A stretch of DNA of 17,020 nucleotides, taken from Methylococcaceae bacterium. Lineage in GTDB: Bacteria; Pseudomonadota; Gammaproteobacteria; Methylococcales; Methylococcaceae. A program made the translations under genes and the position numbers. The notes under the pieces are model-generated. The model ran no database searches. It was not told the DNA's origin and saw only the letters and a program-made list of their open reading frames with translations. Each line of letters starts with the position of its first letter. The stretch's first letter is position 1. The DNA is taken from contig VEPB01000540.1 of the NCBI GenBank assembly GCA_012026715.1, forward strand, positions 1 through 17,020, written 5' to 3'. This document shows, one piece after another, positions 7,437-15,460 of the stretch.

Positions 7437-8798
7437 TCAGATGTCGAACAGTTTCAGGGACTGGTTGATCTTGTCTTTGGCGTCGTGCAGAACTTTGAGG
7501 GACAGCTCCGGCGTCAGTTCGCCGTCCACCAGCTTGCTGCAGGCCGGTACCGAGTTGATGGCAGGGATTTCGCTCATGCGCGGTGTCCCGATATACCGGT
7601 GCAACTTGGAAAGCATGACGATGTCGCCAAGGTCGATTTGCGGCCCGCTGTCCTCCAGCCATGACTCGGCGCGGTGGGGAATATCCACCAGTTCGGGCGA
7701 GAAATCCAGCCGGGTCAACAGAAAGATGCCCAACGGTTCCCGGATGTAGGGCAAGGCCTGGTCGATTTCTTCGGTCTTCCAGTACTCCCGCGGGAAGTTC
7801 TCGGCGAAGTGCAGGAACGGTACGATGCCGATGTCGGCCACCAGGCCTGCCAATTGGGCTTCCTGAGGATTCACCCCGCCGTTCTCGGAGGCCAGCACCC
7901 AGCACAAACAGGACAAATGCAGGCTTTTTTTCCACTCGGCGTGCAACAACTGGCTAATGTAGGGGTCGCGGCATTGAAAGATTTGCCGCAGGCTGTAGCT
8001 GATCACCAGGGTGCGGGTCGCCGACAGGCCCAGTCGGGTGACCGCATCCTGGCAGGTGGTGATGGGCGCCACCGGGAGATAGAGTGGGCTATTGGCCACG
8101 TGGATCAGCTTGGCGGCGATGGCAGGGTCCATCTGGACGATGCGCGCCACTTCCTCCATGGTCACCTCCGACTCCATGGCCTTGCGCAGCCGGATCGCCA
8201 CGTCGGGGAGCGACGGCAGCTTGAGGGTCTCGTCGTGGTAGAAATGGCAGAAGGCCTGAAAGATCCGGCTTTGACGCACCGCTTCCGGAATTTCAGGGGA
8301 GAACGGATCCAGCCGCATGCGCTCGTCGTTGGCGCTGGCCGGATTGTGGCTCATGATCTTGGGCGAAACCCGCAACACCTGAACGTCCGTCAGCGCCCGC
8401 GCGGTGGCGCTGTACGCCTGGCCGCTGCACAACGGGAAGCGGGACTTGGCAGTGTCGGCGCGCACCTCGTAGCTGGTGTCGCCGGCGACCTCCATCAGCA
8501 CCGTGCCTTCCAGCAGATAGAGCACGGATTCGGCGGGCTGTCCCCGAGTGAACAGCACCGAGCCCGCCCCGTAGACTTCCGCGACCCGATCCAATGCGAA
8601 GGCATCGCGCACGTCTTCGCTGAGGTTGCGGATCGGGAAGAGGGCGTTGAGAACGTCGCTGGTGATGGTGAGCGGCTGGCGCGACGAGGGAACGATGTGA
8701 ATGCCAGCCGCTTCGGCGCCGCCGGTTTCCGGGCCGGTGTCGGCGGGCGTGGTCGCGGCAGTCTCCTTGGAGCCGAACAGTCGTTTGATCAAACTCAT
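7437..8798 (-). CDS. cNMP-binding-like plus HDOD domain signalling protein
   Basis: This 453-residue protein has an N-terminal low-complexity stretch (about 11-35), a cyclic-nucleotide-binding-like beta barrel (about 55-145; YGAGSVLFTRGQPAESVLYLLEG) and an HDOD domain (about 193-390; LPSLPDVAIRLRKAM, VQMDPAIAAKLIHVANSP, AVTRLGLSATRTLV). HDOD domains resemble HD phosphohydrolases but lack the metal-binding residues; they act as signalling or scaffold modules. The cNBD lacks an obvious canonical phosphate-binding cassette, so ligand binding is uncertain. It is soluble, with no signal peptide. Genes downstream on the same strand are prlC (15 bp) and a DUF3108-like gene. The physiological role cannot be read from sequence. 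Confidence 0.87.
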   Translation of the reverse strand: MSLIKRLFGSKETAATTPADTGPETGGAEAAGIHIVPSSRQPLTITSDVLNALFPIRNLSEDVRDAFALDRVAEVYGAGSVLFTRGQPAESVLYLLEGTVLMEVAGDTSYEVRADTAKSRFPLCSGQAYSATARALTDVQVLRVSPKIMSHNPASANDERMRLDPFSPEIPEAVRQSRIFQAFCHFYHDETLKLPSLPDVAIRLRKAMESEVTMEEVARIVQMDPAIAAKLIHVANSPLYLPVAPITTCQDAVTRLGLSATRTLVISYSLRQIFQCRDPYISQLLHAEWKKSLHLSCLCWVLASENGGVNPQEAQLAGLVADIGIVPFLHFAENFPREYWKTEEIDQALPYIREPLGIFLLTRLDFSPELVDIPHRAESWLEDSGPQIDLGDIVMLSKLHRYIGTPRMSEIPAINSVPACSKLVDGELTPELSLKVLHDAKDKINQSLKLFDI

Positions 8799-8859
8799 GA
8801 CAAGCGCACCGTCAGTCTGGGCAACAGGTCCTTAATGAGGGCTGGCTGGGGCATGTTCC

Positions 8860-8868
8860 ATGATATCA
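8860..8868 (-). promoter_or_regulatory. Candidate extended -10 promoter for the HDOD-prlC unit
   Basis: On the minus strand TGATATCAT fits TGnTATAAT with one mismatch, about 60 nt before the HDOD ATG. There is no recognisable -35. The surrounding 152-bp gap (8799-8950) holds no open frame of interest and no clear terminator for gcvT. The CAGCG-AAG-CGCTG hairpin at 8889-8901 is short and has no T-run on the relevant strand. Confidence 0.3.
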
Positions 8869-8950
8869 CCTGTGGAATTCCGCCGGGCCAGCGAAGCGCT
8901 GATTTATTCGGTGGCTCCTTCGGTCCGGGGTAGCTTCCCGAGCGCCCGGT

Positions 8951-10024
8951 TCAGCGCTTGAGAAACCGAGTCGATCCGATCGTTACCGGTTTAGACTGGT
9001 CGCGAATCTGCACCGTGCCTCGGCCAGTCCGGGTGGCGCCGGTCGGCAACCGGGCAAAGCCGATGGATCGGTCCAGCGCCGGCGAGAAACCGCCGCTGGT
9101 GATGGTGCCCGAGCCCAGGCCCGGTATCGTGACGGTTTGGCCGCTCCGCAACATGCCCTTGTCCTCCAGGACCACGCCGGCGAGTTCCCAGCGGGCGCCG
9201 TGGTCCCGCTGGTCCTCGACCGTGCGGCGGCCGATGAAGTCGCGTTCCGCCGCGCGCAGGTCGCAGGTCCATTGCAGACCCGTCTCGGCAGGGGTGGTGG
9301 TGTCGTTCATGTCGCCCCCATAGAGCCGCAGGCCGGCTTCCAGGCGCAAGCTGTCGCGGGCGGCCAGGCCGCAGGCAGGGATGTCCTGCCGCAGCCGGCG
9401 CCAGAGTGACGGCGCGGCGGCGGCGGGCAGAATGATTTCGTAGCCGTCCTCGCCGGTATAGCCGGTGCAGCCCACCTGAATTCCGCCTCCCCGGACAGCC
9501 TGGAACGGGCGGAGGCCGGCTGCGGCCGTCGCCAGGGCAGCGGGTAACGCGGGAAGGGCGAGTTCGCGCGCCATGGGGCCCTGCACGGCGATCATGGCCA
9601 GGTCGTCTGCCATGATCGGCGCCAGATTCCAGCGGATCGCGTGCTCTTTGAACCATGCGGCTACCTTGGCGCGGGTGGCGGCGTTGCTCACCGCCAGGTA
9701 CTCGTCAGGCGCCCAGCGGTAAACGATCAGGTCGTCGAGGATGCCGCCAGCATCATTGAGCAGGCATCCGTAGAGGGCGCCACCGTCATCGGCGATCCGG
9801 TCGACGTCACCGCTCAGCAATTCTCGCAGGAACTCGCGGGCATTGGGGCCGGCTAGACGGGTCACGGTCATGTGGGAAACATCGAACAACCCCGCGCGTT
9901 CCCTCACCGCGCGGTGCTCCTGCAACTGCGATCCGAAATGCAGCGGCAGCTCCCAGCCGGCAAAATCCACCATGCGGCCGCCGTCGACCAGGTGTTCGGA
10001 ATGGAGAGGGGTCGGTTTCGGCAT
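8951..10024 (-). CDS. gcvT: Aminomethyltransferase, glycine cleavage T protein
   Basis: This 357-residue protein transfers the methylene group of aminomethyl-lipoyl GcvH to tetrahydrofolate and releases ammonia. Family landmarks are the N-terminus TPLHSEHLVDGGRMVDFAGWELPLHF, FDVSHM (48-52), LLNDAGGILDDLIVYRW (about 88-104, with the conserved acidic residues), GCTGYTGEDGYEI and the C-terminal GMLRSGQTV and SGGFSPALDRSIGFARLP. I chose the ATG at 10022-10024 because GGAG (minus strand, 10031-10034) is six bases upstream and the N-terminus fits relatives; the open frame upstream runs inside the chemoreceptor gene and is not coding. No gcvH or gcvP is in the window. The length is usual for GcvT. 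Confidence 0.94.
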   Translation of the reverse strand: MPKPTPLHSEHLVDGGRMVDFAGWELPLHFGSQLQEHRAVRERAGLFDVSHMTVTRLAGPNAREFLRELLSGDVDRIADDGGALYGCLLNDAGGILDDLIVYRWAPDEYLAVSNAATRAKVAAWFKEHAIRWNLAPIMADDLAMIAVQGPMARELALPALPAALATAAAGLRPFQAVRGGGIQVGCTGYTGEDGYEIILPAAAAPSLWRRLRQDIPACGLAARDSLRLEAGLRLYGGDMNDTTTPAETGLQWTCDLRAAERDFIGRRTVEDQRDHGARWELAGVVLEDKGMLRSGQTVTIPGLGSGTITSGGFSPALDRSIGFARLPTGATRTGRGTVQIRDQSKPVTIGSTRFLKR

Positions 10025-10034
10025 GGTTGGCTCC

Positions 10035-10060
10035 GGTATGGGCTGGATCGGGAGCATACC
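10035..10060 (-). repeat. Inverted repeat in the gcvT leader
   Basis: GGTATG (10035-10040) and CATACC (10055-10060) can pair across a 14-nt loop. On the gcvT transcript the second arm ends directly against the GGAG ribosome binding site. There is no T-run, so it is not an intrinsic terminator. It may influence translation, or it may be chance. Confidence 0.4.
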
Positions 10061-10080
10061 AGGCCCGAGGGGTTCGGTGA

Positions 10081-11649
10081 CTATCGGAAGCTGAAACGGG
10101 CACACAAGCCTTTCAGGTCTTCCGCCAGGGCGACGGCGTCGTCGCTGGTGGCTTCGGTCTGGTGGGCTTCTGCGGAAACCCGGTCGGTCACCGCGTTGAT
10201 GCTGTCCACGTTGCGGACGATTTCCACGCTGACGGCCGACTGCTGTTCCACCGCGCTGGCCACCTGCAGATTCATGTCCTTGATGGTGTCGATATTGCGG
10301 CTGATCTTGACCAGGGCGGCGGCGCCGTTTTCTGCCTGCTCCACGCTCGCGCGGGCCTGGCGGCTGCCGGACTCCATGACCGCGGCGGCGTCGCGGGCAT
10401 CTTGCTGCAACTGCTCGACGATGGTCTGGATCTGCTGGGTGGAGGACTGGGTATGGTTGGCCAGCTTGCGAACCTCGTCGGCCACCACCGCGAAGCCTCG
10501 TCCATGTTCGCCTGCCCGGGCCGCTTCGATGGCGGCGTTGAGCGCCAGCAGATTGGTTTGCTCGGCAATGTTGCGGATTACGTTGACCACCATGGTGATG
10601 TTCTGGCTGCCCTTGTCGACCCGTTGGATCACGTTGCTGGCGGTGGCCACTTCGCCGGCCAGGCTGTTGCTGGCGTCGGCGGTCTGGCGTACCACGCCCA
10701 ATCCCTGGCTGGCTTCCGCCGCCGCCCGTTCGGCCGCTTCGGCGGCTTCCGAGGCGCTGAACGCGATGCTCTGGACGGTGGTGGTCATCTCGTTGAGGGA
10801 GGTGGACACCATGGTGAGTTTTTCTTTCTGATCTTCCAGTTCGTGGTTGGTCTCCCGCGCCGACTGGCTGGTTTTGGCGGAGACCGCCGACATTTGTCCG
10901 ACCGCTTCGTTGAGGCGCACGATGACGGTACGCAGCCGCGCCTGCATGGAAAGCATGGCGGTCTGGATCTGGCCGAATTCGTCGTCGCGTCCGGCATAGA
11001 CGGTGCGGGCGACCGCGTTGTCCAGGTAGCGCCGGCTGAGGGTTACCGTGGCCGCCAGCGGCGCGGTGAAGTACCAGGCGAACAGGCCGTTGAGGGCGCC
11101 GCCGGCCACGATGGCAGCCGCGCTGGCCAGATTGAGGCCGCCGGCAGCCAGCAGGGCTGCAGCGGGGGCGAGGCCCACCAGGCCGGCCGCGAATAGCCGG
11201 GTGCCATAACTGAGCTTGGGCAATCTGAAGCGGGGCAGCTTGTTTTCCCGGATGGCCTTGTACAGCGCTTCGGCGCGATCCACGTCGGCCCGGTTGGGCT
11301 TGACCCGCACCGATTCGTAGCCCACCACCTGGCCGGCCTCCAGCATGGGCATGACAAAGGCGTCGACCCAGTAGTGGTCGCCGTTCTTGCAACGGTTCTT
11401 GACGATCCCCATCCAGGGTTCATTGCGCTTGAGCGTGGCCCAGAGATCGGCGAAGGCCTCGGGCGGCATGTCCGGGTGGCGCACGATGTTGTGGTTCTTG
11501 CGCAGCAGTTCGTCGGCGCTGAATCCGGCGATCTCCTGGAAATCGCGGTTGGACCCCGTGATAATTCCTTTCAAGTCGGTAGTCGAGACGATGGTGGCAT
11601 CGTCGGCATAGGCTTTTTCGTGGCCAGTGACAGGAAGGTTGATCTTCAT
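10081..11649 (-). CDS. aer: Aer-like PAS chemoreceptor (aerotaxis/energy taxis)
   Basis: This 522-residue protein has an N-terminal PAS domain (about 18-115), two closely spaced membrane helices forming a hairpin (about 151-170 and 172-198), a HAMP-like linker and an MCP signalling domain. The cytoplasmic tip reads NIAEQTNLLALNAAIEAARAGEHGRGFAVVADEVRKLA. The PAS segment NIVRHPDMPPEAFADLW, then GIVKNRCKNGDHYWV, is very close to E. coli Aer, and the FAD-pocket residues N34, R57, H58, D60, F66, W70 and N85 fall at the same numbers as in Aer as I recall them. It should sense redox state through FAD and signal to CheA/CheW. A GGAGG ribosome binding site sits just before the ATG. It lies 76 bp after kdpE and 56 bp before gcvT. 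The substitution LANHT for LAxRT near the tip is minor. Confidence 0.9.
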   Translation of the reverse strand: MKINLPVTGHEKAYADDATIVSTTDLKGIITGSNRDFQEIAGFSADELLRKNHNIVRHPDMPPEAFADLWATLKRNEPWMGIVKNRCKNGDHYWVDAFVMPMLEAGQVVGYESVRVKPNRADVDRAEALYKAIRENKLPRFRLPKLSYGTRLFAAGLVGLAPAAALLAAGGLNLASAAAIVAGGALNGLFAWYFTAPLAATVTLSRRYLDNAVARTVYAGRDDEFGQIQTAMLSMQARLRTVIVRLNEAVGQMSAVSAKTSQSARETNHELEDQKEKLTMVSTSLNEMTTTVQSIAFSASEAAEAAERAAAEASQGLGVVRQTADASNSLAGEVATASNVIQRVDKGSQNITMVVNVIRNIAEQTNLLALNAAIEAARAGEHGRGFAVVADEVRKLANHTQSSTQQIQTIVEQLQQDARDAAAVMESGSRQARASVEQAENGAAALVKISRNIDTIKDMNLQVASAVEQQSAVSVEIVRNVDSINAVTDRVSAEAHQTEATSDDAVALAEDLKGLCARFSFR

Positions 11650-11725
11650 TCGAGCCTCCGGATAGGCGGGCGTTGTTGTTGCCGGTTTCGGCGTCAGGGG
11701 GCACCTGTAAGGGTCGCGCTCAAGT

Positions 11726-12469
11726 TTAGTTCGAGTCCGGAGAATTCGTGGGGACTTGGTTGGGTTTGTCCTCGTGGACTTTCAGGCGGTAGCCCACCCC
11801 GGATTCGGTGATCAGGTGCTGGGGCTGGGTCGGGTCTCCCTCCAGCTTGTGGCGCAGCTGGCTCATGTAGATGCGGAGATAATGGAAATCCTCGGCGTGG
11901 GCCGGTCCCCAGACTTCCTTGAGCACTTGCCGGTGGGTCAGCACCTTGCCGGCATGTTTGACGAAAACCGCCAGCAACCGGTATTGGATGGGGGTGAGCG
12001 CCACCTCCCGACCATCCACCCGCACTTGGCGGCGGATGAGGTCGACCGTCAGCGTGCCGGAGACGAAGGTCCCGGACTCGGTCTGTTCGCTGGTGCGTAC
12101 CGAGTGGCGCAGGGCGACTCGGATGCGGGCCAGCAATTCCCCCAGGCCGAAGGGTTTGGTCAGGTAATCGTCGGCGCCGGCGTCGAGGGCTTCAATCTTG
12201 GGTTGCTCGGCGCTACGCGCCGACAGCACGATGATGGGAAGCTGCGACCATTCCCGCACGGATTTGACCACCTCCACGCCATCCATGTCAGGCAGACCCA
12301 GGTCCAGGATCATCAGGTCGGGCTTGCGCACTCCCGCTTCGACGATGCCCCGTTGGCCGCAGTCCGCCTCGTGTACCGCGAACCCCTGGGCGTTGAGGCT
12401 GGTGCGCAGGAATCGGCGGATGGGCGGGTCGTCCTCGACCACGATGATCACCGGTTTCCGCGCATTCAT
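11726..12469 (-). CDS. kdpE: KdpE-type response regulator (OmpR family)
   Basis: This 247-residue protein has a receiver domain followed by an OmpR-type winged helix. The acidic pair is D13 and D14, the phospho-acceptor is D56 (MILDLGLPD), with S83 and K105 (TKPF) completing the switch. The DNA-binding half has the expected TPIQYRLLAVFVKHAGKVLTHR and GVGYRL landmarks. KdpE normally activates the KdpFABC potassium pump genes after phosphorylation by KdpD. The ATG (12467-12469) overlaps the kdpD stop as ATGA, so the two are translationally coupled. The frame is open farther upstream within kdpD, but that is not coding. KdpE is followed at 76 bp by the Aer-like gene. No kdp pump gene is next to it. 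Confidence 0.93.
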   Translation of the reverse strand: MNARKPVIIVVEDDPPIRRFLRTSLNAQGFAVHEADCGQRGIVEAGVRKPDLMILDLGLPDMDGVEVVKSVREWSQLPIIVLSARSAEQPKIEALDAGADDYLTKPFGLGELLARIRVALRHSVRTSEQTESGTFVSGTLTVDLIRRQVRVDGREVALTPIQYRLLAVFVKHAGKVLTHRQVLKEVWGPAHAEDFHYLRIYMSQLRHKLEGDPTQPQHLITESGVGYRLKVHEDKPNQVPTNSPDSN

Positions 12470-15261
12470 GGCGGTCCACTGGCGGCGGGATCTTGCAGTT
12501 CCGTCCCTGGGAGCGGGTCGTCCTGTTGCAGGGAAGGCGGCGTGTTGTCCTGGGGAATCATGAAGCTGAACACCGCGCCTCCGCTGGAACGGTTGTGGGC
12601 ATCGATGGTGCCGCCGTGGGCCTCGACGATGGAACGGCAGATGGCCAGCCCCAACCCGACCCCACCCTGGCCCTGGCCGTGGCGGAGCCGGTAGAACTTC
12701 TCGAACAGTTGGGATTCGCGACCTTTGGGGATGCCGGGGCCGCGGTCGGCGACTGCCAGTTCCACGGCGAACGGTGACAGTTCGGCGCTGATTTCCAGGG
12801 GGCTGCCGGCCGGGGTGTAGCGGCAGGCGTTTTCCAGCAGATTGATGAACACCTGTTCGATCAGAACCGAGTCGGCGTAGAGCATGGGCATGCCACTGGG
12901 CAGCTTGACCACCACCGGACGTCCCTCCAGCCGCTTCTGCAGCCGGGTCAGCACGGTGCCGATGATTTCCTCCAGCGGGTGCCACTGGCGGTCAAGCCGC
13001 ACCGCGCCGGCATCCAGCCGGGCCATGTCGAGAATGTTGTTGACCAGGTTGGACATGCGCTGGGCTTCGTCGAAGATGGCCCGGCTCAGCTCCTGCTTGT
13101 CTTCCACTGCCAAGGTCTGGTCTTCCTCCACCAGGGCGCTGGCAGAGCCGACGATGGTCGCCAAGGGAGTGCGCAAGTCATGGGAAATGGAGCTCAGCAG
13201 GGAGTTGCGCAGTTGTTCCGCCTCCATCTGCAATTGGGTAACGCGCGCATGCTCTGCCAGCCGGATCCGGGTGATGGCCTGGGAGATCAGGCGCACGAAG
13301 GTATCCAGCAACTTTTGCTGTTCCGGCAGGAAGACCCGCCGCAGGTTGACCGGCAACAGGGCCAGCACCCCCAGCACCCGATCGTCGTTGGCAAGGGGGA
13401 AATAGACCGCCTTGGAGCCGGGCAGGGTATTGGTGCCCTGGCCAGCGATTTCGTTGTGGTCAAACACCCACTGAGCCACCCCCAGGTCGGCACCGTGCAG
13501 GGATTCCGGGAGGCTGCGGCCGGTGGGGTAGACGATGCGGCCGGAGGCGTCGGGAAACAGGATCACGTTCTGGCTGCCGAACTCGGTGTGCAGATGGCGT
13601 ACCGAGGTGCGAAGAATCTCGTCTTCCCGCTGGCTGGAGGTGAGTTCCTTGCTCATGGCGTACAGCACGGTGGCGCGCCGTTCCCGGTGCGCGGCGACCT
13701 TGGCCTGGGTCCGCACGTTGGTCATCAGGCTGCTGATCAGAACCGCCACGATCAGCATGGCCAGCAGGGTGACCAGGTATTGGGTGTCGGAGATGCTGAA
13801 GCTGAGATAGGGCGTGACGAAGAAGAAGTCCAGCACCGCCACCCCCAGCACCGAAGTCAGGATGGAGGGGCCACGACCATAGCGGGTGGCGATGTAGACC
13901 ACGCCGAGGAGATAGACCATCACCAGGTTGGCCAGTTCGAACCGGCCGAACATGACCCATGCCAGCAGCGAGCTGATCGCCGTTGCTGCCACCGCCCACA
14001 GATAGCCGAGGTAACGGCCGCGCTTGCGCGGCCAGATGCGCATGGTGAGGCCCGGAATGGGGCCACGGTTCTTGTGGTAACGTTCCAGTTCGCCGTCGTG
14101 CTCGCCGTCTGCTTCGCCCTGCTGAGGGCTGCCGAGCAGGTAGATGTTGATGTTGTGGGCGTGTCCGATCAGGGTGTCCACGACCGAGCCCAGCAGCCAG
14201 CGTTTCCAGCCGCGCCGCGACGGCTTGCCGATCACGATCTTGTTGATATTGCGGTCGCGGGCGAAACGGATGATGGCCTCGCTCATTTCGGTGCCGCTCA
14301 GGGTGATGGTTTCCGCTCCCAGTTGCTCTGCCAGCCGCAGGATGCGCAGCACCCCGTCGCGCCGCTCCGGTGGCAATCGCACCAACTCCGGAGTTTCCAC
14401 GTAGGCTACGATCCAGTCGGCCCGAAGACCCGCCGCCAACCGCTTGCCGGCCCGCACCAGACGTTCGGCCAGCGCGTTGGGGCCGATGCAGACCAGGATG
14501 CGTTCCCCCACCTGCCACACCTCGCGGATGGCATGGCCTTCCCGGTAATCCAGCATCTGGGCATCGACCCGGCTGGCGGTCTGGCGCAAGGCCAGTTCCC
14601 GCAGCGCGATGAGATTGCCCTTGCGGAAGAAGTTACGCTCGGCCAGCTGGGCCTGTTGCGGCAGGTAGACCTTGCCTTCCCGCAAGCGGACCAGCAGTTC
14701 GTCGGGGGGCAGGTCGACCAGTTCCACCTCGTCGGCGTCCTCGAACACCGTGTCGGGAACGGTCTCCCACACCCGGACGCCGGCGATTTGGCCGACGTCG
14801 TCGTTGAGGCTTTCCAGATGCTGGACGTTGAGGGTGGTGTAGACGTTGATGCCGGCGTCCAGCAGCTCCTGGATGTCCTGCCAGCGTTTGGGGTGGCGAC
14901 AGCCGGGCGAATTGGCATGGGCCAGTTCGTCTACCACGATGATGCTGGGTTTGCGCCGCAATGCGCCGTCCAGGTCGAATTCCTGCAGCGCGGCGCCGCG
15001 GTAATCAACCGTCAGCCGGGGCAGGATTTCCAGCCCTCCCAGCAGGGCGGCGGTCTCCTTGCGGCCGTGGGTTTCGACCAGCCCCACCACGATGTCGATG
15101 TTCTCGGCGCGCCGCTCCCGCGCGGCCATCAGCATGGAATAGGTCTTGCCGACCCCGGCGGCGGCGCCGAAGAAAATCTTCAGGCGGCCGCGCCGGGCTT
15201 TGGCTCGTTCCAGTTCGACGCGGGCGAGCAGACCGTCCGGATCCGGACGAAGGTCTTCCAT
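12466..15261 (-). CDS. kdpD: KdpD potassium/osmotic sensor histidine kinase
   Basis: This 931-residue protein shows the full KdpD layout: an N-terminal KdpD domain with Walker A GAAAGVGKT (32-40) and VVDELAHANSPG, a universal-stress-protein domain (about 250-375), four membrane helices in a DUF4118 block (about 415-515), a GAF-like region (about 540-680), a HisKA domain with H694 in SISHDLRTPL, and a HATPase domain with LLENACRYTP, DRGPGIP and GVGLGLAICRSI. It senses low potassium or turgor and phosphorylates KdpE. The length is slightly above the usual 895 or so. The ATG at 15259-15261 has no clear ribosome binding site. The gene upstream is on the other strand, so kdpFABC is not adjacent. 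Confidence 0.95.
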   Translation of the reverse strand: MEDLRPDPDGLLARVELERAKARRGRLKIFFGAAAGVGKTYSMLMAARERRAENIDIVVGLVETHGRKETAALLGGLEILPRLTVDYRGAALQEFDLDGALRRKPSIIVVDELAHANSPGCRHPKRWQDIQELLDAGINVYTTLNVQHLESLNDDVGQIAGVRVWETVPDTVFEDADEVELVDLPPDELLVRLREGKVYLPQQAQLAERNFFRKGNLIALRELALRQTASRVDAQMLDYREGHAIREVWQVGERILVCIGPNALAERLVRAGKRLAAGLRADWIVAYVETPELVRLPPERRDGVLRILRLAEQLGAETITLSGTEMSEAIIRFARDRNINKIVIGKPSRRGWKRWLLGSVVDTLIGHAHNINIYLLGSPQQGEADGEHDGELERYHKNRGPIPGLTMRIWPRKRGRYLGYLWAVAATAISSLLAWVMFGRFELANLVMVYLLGVVYIATRYGRGPSILTSVLGVAVLDFFFVTPYLSFSISDTQYLVTLLAMLIVAVLISSLMTNVRTQAKVAAHRERRATVLYAMSKELTSSQREDEILRTSVRHLHTEFGSQNVILFPDASGRIVYPTGRSLPESLHGADLGVAQWVFDHNEIAGQGTNTLPGSKAVYFPLANDDRVLGVLALLPVNLRRVFLPEQQKLLDTFVRLISQAITRIRLAEHARVTQLQMEAEQLRNSLLSSISHDLRTPLATIVGSASALVEEDQTLAVEDKQELSRAIFDEAQRMSNLVNNILDMARLDAGAVRLDRQWHPLEEIIGTVLTRLQKRLEGRPVVVKLPSGMPMLYADSVLIEQVFINLLENACRYTPAGSPLEISAELSPFAVELAVADRGPGIPKGRESQLFEKFYRLRHGQGQGGVGLGLAICRSIVEAHGGTIDAHNRSSGGAVFSFMIPQDNTPPSLQQDDPLPGTELQDPAASGPP

Positions 15262-15460
15262 CGGCTAGGTGGGGGCTGATCGCAGTGGAGTTGGCGCCGA
15301 GTATACGCCTGCCGGAGCGGGGGTAGTCCGGACGGCATCCGGCGGCAAGAAAAAAAGATATGGTAGTGTGACGAAATGATGTATCGTAAAGGTGCATAAA
15401 AAATAGATGCGCACTGTGATGGAGCGCACGTTTTCGAAAAATACTCCCAGAGGTGCTGAC
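15262..15460. other. Intergenic region between divergent kdpD and the DUF4156-like gene
   Basis: This 199-bp gap must hold the promoters for kdpD (minus) and the small exported-protein gene (plus). Bases 15347-15415 are clearly more AT-rich than the surroundings and contain two A-runs (AAAAAAAG near 15350 and CATAAAAAATAG at 15395-15406). I found no well-spaced -35/-10 pair and no convincing inverted repeat, so I do not name a promoter. Confidence 0.5.

Noticed and set aside
5739..7664. 641-codon open frame on the plus strand opposite prlC
   Set aside because: Antisense to a full-length oligopeptidase A, with no family resemblance.
8889..8908. Hairpin plus ATTTATT as an intrinsic terminator
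   Set aside because: The stem is only five pairs, and the T-rich side is on the plus strand, where no gene ends.
10025..11392. Upstream extension of the gcvT reading frame to an 813-codon protein
   Set aside because: The added part is Arg/Gly/Gln-rich out-of-frame reading of the chemoreceptor gene; gcvT has its own ATG and ribosome binding site.
12470..12985. Upstream extension of the kdpE frame to 419 codons
   Set aside because: It overlaps the kinase domain of kdpD in another frame; the ATGA junction gives the natural start.
12979..15279. 766-codon open frame on the plus strand opposite kdpD
   Set aside because: It is the antisense shadow of a clear KdpD; the translation is low in recognisable motifs and rich in Gly/Gln/His/Val, as expected from GC-rich antisense frames.
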